NCBI RefSeq assembly: GCF_002257645.1
Contig: NZ_NQMO01000001.1
Coordinates: 1,102,065-1,166,064, forward strand
DNA: 64,000 nt
Direction: 5' to 3'
Source of the DNA: Paenibacillus sp. XY044
GTDB taxonomy: Bacteria; Bacillota; Bacilli; Paenibacillales; Paenibacillaceae
The position numbers were made by a program, and so were the translations under genes. Shown here in pieces: positions 60,482 to 64,000 of the stretch (position 1 is its first letter; each line of letters starts with the position of its first letter). Below the pieces are notes generated by a model. That model saw nothing but the letters and a program-made list of their open reading frames with translations, was not told the origin of the DNA and did not search any database.

Positions 60482-61507
60482 ATGAGTAAACAACTGAATA
60501 TCGGTGTGATCGGTACGGGGAGGATCGGCAGGCTGCATACCGAAAACCTGATCAAACATCCTCAGGTAAACGTGAAAGCGATTGCAGACCTGCAGATCGA
60601 TCATGCCAAGGCCTGGGCGGAAGGGCTTGGCATCGCCGTGCAGACGCAGGATGCGGAGCAGATCATAAATGATCCGGACATCGACGCCGTCTTTATCTGC
60701 ACGTCGACCAATACCCATATTGACATGATCGAGCGCTCGGCCAGGGCAGGCAAGCACATTTTCTGCGAGAAGCCGATCTCCTTCGATGTCCGGGGAACCC
60801 GCCTTGCGCTGCAAGCCGCTGCCGACGGGGGAGTCAAATTTCAGCTGGGCTTCAACCGCAGATTTGACCCGAATTTCCGCAGAGTTAAGGAGATCGTCGC
60901 ATCCGGCCAGATCGGAGATCCCCATCTGATCAAGATCACATCGCGCGACCCCAGTCCGCCTCCGCATGACTACATTAAGGTATCCGGTGGGCTGTTCATG
61001 GACATGGCGATCCATGATTTTGACATGGCCCGTTTTTTGAGCGGCAGCGAAGTGGATGAGGTGTACGTTCAAGGGGCGGTGCTGGTGGATCCGGTCATTG
61101 GAGAGCTAGGCGACGTGGATACGGCGGTCATCACGCTGAAATTCAAAAACGGAGCGCTCGGTGTCATCGACAATTCGAGGCAGGCTGCCTACGGGTACGA
61201 TCAGCGCGTGGAGGTTTTTGGCTCGCATGGCCAGGTCAACGTGCAGAACGATTTTCCGAACTCTGCGGAAATCAGCACAGCTGGCGGCGTGTACCGGGAT
61301 AAGCCGAAGCATTTTTTCCTGGAACGTTACGAGAACGCATACCGTCTCGAAATCGAAAGCTTCGTCAAGGCCATCGTCAACAACGAGGACGTGCCCGTCA
61401 GCGGGGAGGACGGTTATCAAGCGGAGCTGCTGGCGGATGCAGCCAAGAAGTCGTGGCTGGAGAAGCGCCCCGTCAGCTTGTCCGAGTATTCCATGTCCAC
61501 CTCATGA
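60482..61507 (+). CDS. iolG: Inositol 2-dehydrogenase IolG (Gfo/Idh/MocA family)
   Basis: A 341-residue NAD-dependent dehydrogenase that oxidises myo-inositol to scyllo-inosose, the first step of inositol catabolism. The Rossmann motif GVIGTGRIGRLHTENL, the FCEKPISFD (EKP) motif and FMDMAIHDFDMARFL with the catalytic Asp/His are intact; LGFNRRFDPNFRRVKE is typical of IolG. AAGGTGG lies eight bases before ATG 60482; ATG 60476 is also in frame. The gene order iolG-iolD-iolE supports the call over other MocA family members. Confidence 0.9.
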   Translation: MSKQLNIGVIGTGRIGRLHTENLIKHPQVNVKAIADLQIDHAKAWAEGLGIAVQTQDAEQIINDPDIDAVFICTSTNTHIDMIERSARAGKHIFCEKPISFDVRGTRLALQAAADGGVKFQLGFNRRFDPNFRRVKEIVASGQIGDPHLIKITSRDPSPPPHDYIKVSGGLFMDMAIHDFDMARFLSGSEVDEVYVQGAVLVDPVIGELGDVDTAVITLKFKNGALGVIDNSRQAAYGYDQRVEVFGSHGQVNVQNDFPNSAEISTAGGVYRDKPKHFFLERYENAYRLEIESFVKAIVNNEDVPVSGEDGYQAELLADAAKKSWLEKRPVSLSEYSMSTS

Positions 61508-61573
61508 GTTTTTTGTCTGTCTTTAGGGTAAGCGATTAACCTGATGAAATATCCGGCGAAAGGATGGTTAAGA

Positions 61574-63436
61574 ATGGGCGTACTTCGATTAACGATGGCT
61601 CAAGCCTTGCTTCGTTTCCTTGACCAGCAGTACGTGCAGCTGGACGGCAAGGAACACAAATTCGTTCAAGGCGTGATGGGCATTTTCGGTCACGGCAACG
61701 TGCTGGGGATCGGTGAAGCATTGGAACGTGAGCCTGGAAACCTCAGATTCATCCAAGGTAAAAATGAGCAGGGCATGACGCATGCCGCTGTTGCGTACGC
61801 GAAGCAAAAGAACCGGCTGGAAATCTTCGCCTGCACTTCTTCGATTGGCCCGGGTGCGCTGAATATGGTCACGGCCGCCGCGACGGCGACGGTCAACCGG
61901 ATTCCCGTACTGCTCCTCCCAGGCGACATTTTCGCCTGCCGGCAGCCGGACCCGGTTCTGCAGCAGCTGGAGCACCCGATGGATTATACCGTGTCCGTAA
62001 ACGATGCCTTCAAACCGGTCAGCCGGTACTGGGACCGAATTACGCGTCCCGAGCAGCTGATGAGTTCGATGATCCAGGCGATGCGCGTATTGACCGATCC
62101 GGCCGAAACCGGTGCGGTTACGATTTGCCTGCCGCAGGACGTGCAAACGGAGGCGTACGATTATCCTGAGGAATTTTTCCGCAAAAGGGTGCATTACCTG
62201 GACCGCAAGCCGGCCAGCCAGGCAGCGATCGAGCGGGCGGCGGATCTGATTTCGCGCAAGCAAAGGCCAATCCTGATCGCCGGCGGCGGCGTTCATTATT
62301 CCTTGGCCTATGAGGAGCTGCTACAGTTCGCGGAAGCGTTCGGCATTCCCGTGGCCGAGACACAGGCGGGAAAGAGTGCGGTCCCTTGGGACCACCCGCT
62401 GAATATGGGCGCCATCGGCGCTACAGGATCCCTTGCTGCCAACCGGCTTGCCAGGGAAGCGGACGCCGTCATTTGCGTGGGGACCCGGCTCGGTGATTTT
62501 CCGACGGCTTCCAAAACCGCTTTTACGAGTCACGAGGCAGAATTCGTTCATATCAACGTGAGCGGATTTGATGCGTTGAAGCTGAATGCGTGCCAGGTGG
62601 TAGCGGATGCGGCCACGGCTTTGAAGGAATTAAGTTTAGCGCTTCAGGCAAGGAACTACAAGGCAGCTTATGACGAGCCGGTACTTGCCAGCCTAAAAGC
62701 GGAATGGAACCAGGAGGTCGACCGGCTGTACAGCCTGGAGGCGGAAGAAGGATTGTCGCAAACCCGCGTTCTCGGTGAGCTGAACCGGTTTATGGCGAAC
62801 GAAGTGATCGTTGCGGCGGCCGGGAGTCTCCCGGGTGATTTACATCGGCTGTGGAGGTCGGAAGCGCCTAAATCCTATCACATGGAATACGGATTTTCCT
62901 GCATGGGGTACGAAATTGCCGGGGCATTCGGCGTGAAGCTGGCCGATCCGGACAAGGAAGTGTACGCGCTCGTTGGCGACGGCAGCTACCTTATGCTTCA
63001 TTCCGAGCTCTTAACCAGTATCCAGGAAGGCGTGAAGGTGAACGTCATCCTGCTGGACAATCACGGTTACCAATGTATACACGGCCTGCAGCGGGAGAAC
63101 GGGAGCGACGGCTTCGGCAATGAATTCCGTCTGCGCAGCCCTGAAACGGGGCGCCTGACGGGAGAGTACGTGCCGGTCGATTATGCGGCTCATGCGCGAA
63201 GCTTGGGGATGAAGGCATATACCGCTTCCGGCATTGCCGAGCTGCGGGAAGCTCTCCGAGAGGCTGGGGAGGAGGAGGGCTCCACTCTGATCGAAATCAA
63301 GGTGCTGCCGGGTACTCAGTCGGGCGGGTACGAGTCCTGGTGGAGAGTGGATGTCCCTGAAGTATCGACCAGCGATAAGGTGCGGGCCGCCCGGGAAACG
63401 ATGAACGAACATTTGCAGCAGGCGCTGAAAATATAA
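61574..63436 (+). CDS. iolD: 3D-(3,5/4)-trihydroxycyclohexane-1,2-dione hydrolase IolD
   Basis: A 620-residue ThDP-dependent hydrolase opening the ring of trihydroxycyclohexanedione (third step of inositol breakdown). It begins [21 protein letters not shown] as other IolD. The catalytic-Glu region [20 protein letters not shown], and the ThDP/Mg motif from [13 protein letters not shown] to [11 protein letters not shown], are present. AAAGGA precedes ATG 61574; ATG 61544 is in frame without a ribosome site. It lies 66 bp after iolG and 23 bp before iolE. Confidence 0.94.
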   Translation: MGVLRLTMAQALLRFLDQQYVQLDGKEHKFVQGVMGIFGHGNVLGIGEALEREPGNLRFIQGKNEQGMTHAAVAYAKQKNRLEIFACTSSIGPGALNMVTAAATATVNRIPVLLLPGDIFACRQPDPVLQQLEHPMDYTVSVNDAFKPVSRYWDRITRPEQLMSSMIQAMRVLTDPAETGAVTICLPQDVQTEAYDYPEEFFRKRVHYLDRKPASQAAIERAADLISRKQRPILIAGGGVHYSLAYEELLQFAEAFGIPVAETQAGKSAVPWDHPLNMGAIGATGSLAANRLAREADAVICVGTRLGDFPTASKTAFTSHEAEFVHINVSGFDALKLNACQVVADAATALKELSLALQARNYKAAYDEPVLASLKAEWNQEVDRLYSLEAEEGLSQTRVLGELNRFMANEVIVAAAGSLPGDLHRLWRSEAPKSYHMEYGFSCMGYEIAGAFGVKLADPDKEVYALVGDGSYLMLHSELLTSIQEGVKVNVILLDNHGYQCIHGLQRENGSDGFGNEFRLRSPETGRLTGEYVPVDYAAHARSLGMKAYTASGIAELREALREAGEEEGSTLIEIKVLPGTQSGGYESWWRVDVPEVSTSDKVRAARETMNEHLQQALKI

Positions 63437-63459
63437 GTCCAAGGGAGGATACGACAAAG

Positions 63460-64000
63460 ATGGCGGATCTCCGATCGATGAAATTGGGCATTTCCCCGAT
63501 CAATTGGGTGAATGAAGATGTTCTTGAGCTGGGTGATCACTACACGTTCGAAGATTTGATGCGGGATTTTACGCAGCTGGGGTTCAGCGGAACCGAAAAC
63601 AGCCGGAAGTTCCCGAAAGACGCCGCCGTTCTCAAGCAAGCATTGGCTGAGCACGGACTCCAGATGGCTTCGCAGTGGAAGGGCGTCTTGTTCTCCGAGC
63701 CCCGCCGCAGGGCGTCGGAGCTGGAAGCGTATCGGCAGCATGTTGAATTTTTGAAAACGATGGGCAGCCGTCATGTCGTTACCTGCGAGCTTGGAGGTTC
63801 GATCATCGGCGACCCGAGAAGACCAAAAGGCGTTCAGGACGTTCATCCCCTGACGGATGAGGAATGGAACCACATGGTCGAGGGGCTGCATCAAGCCGGT
63901 GAAATCTGCAGACGAAACGGGATGAAGCTCGTCTACCACTACCACATCGGAACCGTGGTTGAACAGCCGGACGAAATTCATAGGCTGATGGAGACGACGG
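63460..64000 (+). CDS. iolE: Myo-inosose-2 dehydratase IolE (3' end beyond window)
   Basis: The first 180 codons of IolE, which dehydrates scyllo-inosose (second step). KLGISPINWVNEDVLELGDHY, FTQLGFSGTENSRKFPKD and YHYHIGTVVE are characteristic of this TIM-barrel sugar-isomerase-like family; the metal-binding carboxylates come mostly after the window end. AAGGGAGGA precedes ATG 63460. The frame is open to base 64000, and further iol genes probably follow. Confidence 0.92.
   Translation, partial: MADLRSMKLGISPINWVNEDVLELGDHYTFEDLMRDFTQLGFSGTENSRKFPKDAAVLKQALAEHGLQMASQWKGVLFSEPRRRASELEAYRQHVEFLKTMGSRHVVTCELGGSIIGDPRRPKGVQDVHPLTDEEWNHMVEGLHQAGEICRRNGMKLVYHYHIGTVVEQPDEIHRLMETT

Overview
The window reads as a chromosomal segment of a spore-forming Gram-positive bacterium, most likely Paenibacillus or a close relative. 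The grounds are a gerA/gerB/gerC-type germination operon, a Spo0E-type phosphatase gene, carbohydrate ABC importers of the LplB/YtcP type, GH127 and GH88 glycosidases, strong AGGAGG-like ribosome sites and frequent GTG/TTG starts. No rRNA, tRNA, CRISPR array, prophage or insertion sequence was recognised. The genus is an inference from gene content.

Layout. 1-5.8 kb: a YnfM-like MFS exporter (cut by the window edge) divergent from its LysR regulator, an ArsR/SRPBCC pair, and a GH127 beta-L-arabinofuranosidase divergent from an AraC regulator. 6-14 kb: a cytochrome P450, a full-length DnaA with none of its usual neighbours, a quinone-oxidoreductase-like enzyme, an MmyB-type regulator, three tandem 111-bp hairpin repeats, an MFS exporter and a class I aminotransferase. 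14-19 kb: a MarR regulator, an arylsulfotransferase-family beta-propeller and a complete SsuABC/TauABC-type importer, apparently one operon behind a possible attenuated leader. 19-21 kb: a TetR regulator and an NAD-epimerase-like enzyme linked by four copies of one palindromic operator, then a decayed NanA/DapA-family fragment. 21-29 kb: a YdcZ-Crp-YdcZ set, a NUDIX hydrolase, an Rrf2 regulator whose operator reappears with the same spacing before a luciferase-like monooxygenase, a second such monooxygenase, an esterase and glpX.

29.5-38.7 kb: a methyltransferase, a DUF5643-like remnant, a thioredoxin-like protein, a MocR-type regulator, a MecA/PBP3-like transpeptidase divergent from an FHA-winged-helix protein, and a P450 plus StyA-like flavoprotein operon. 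38.9-47.9 kb: a glycan-uptake locus with two paralogous lipoprotein binding proteins, two permeases, a GH88 hydrolase and a membrane-anchored AraC regulator, but no ATPase gene. 48-56 kb: an arylamine N-acetyltransferase, a ProP-like transporter, a pentapeptide protein with a cysteine-rich head, a DltE-like reductase, Spo0E, a 63-residue lone WYL-like protein and a WG-repeat protein. 56-60 kb: the germination operon. 60.4-64 kb: the start of an inositol catabolic operon (iolG, iolD, partial iolE) with a good promoter and a CcpA-like site.

The most noteworthy items are the orphan dnaA, the sulfotransferase/ABC operon with its leader, the Rrf2 and TetR operator sets readable directly from the DNA, the FHA regulator facing a transpeptidase gene, the P450/StyA-like pair without a visible reductase, and the 111-bp repeat family. 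All identifications come from reading motifs by eye; no database search was run.
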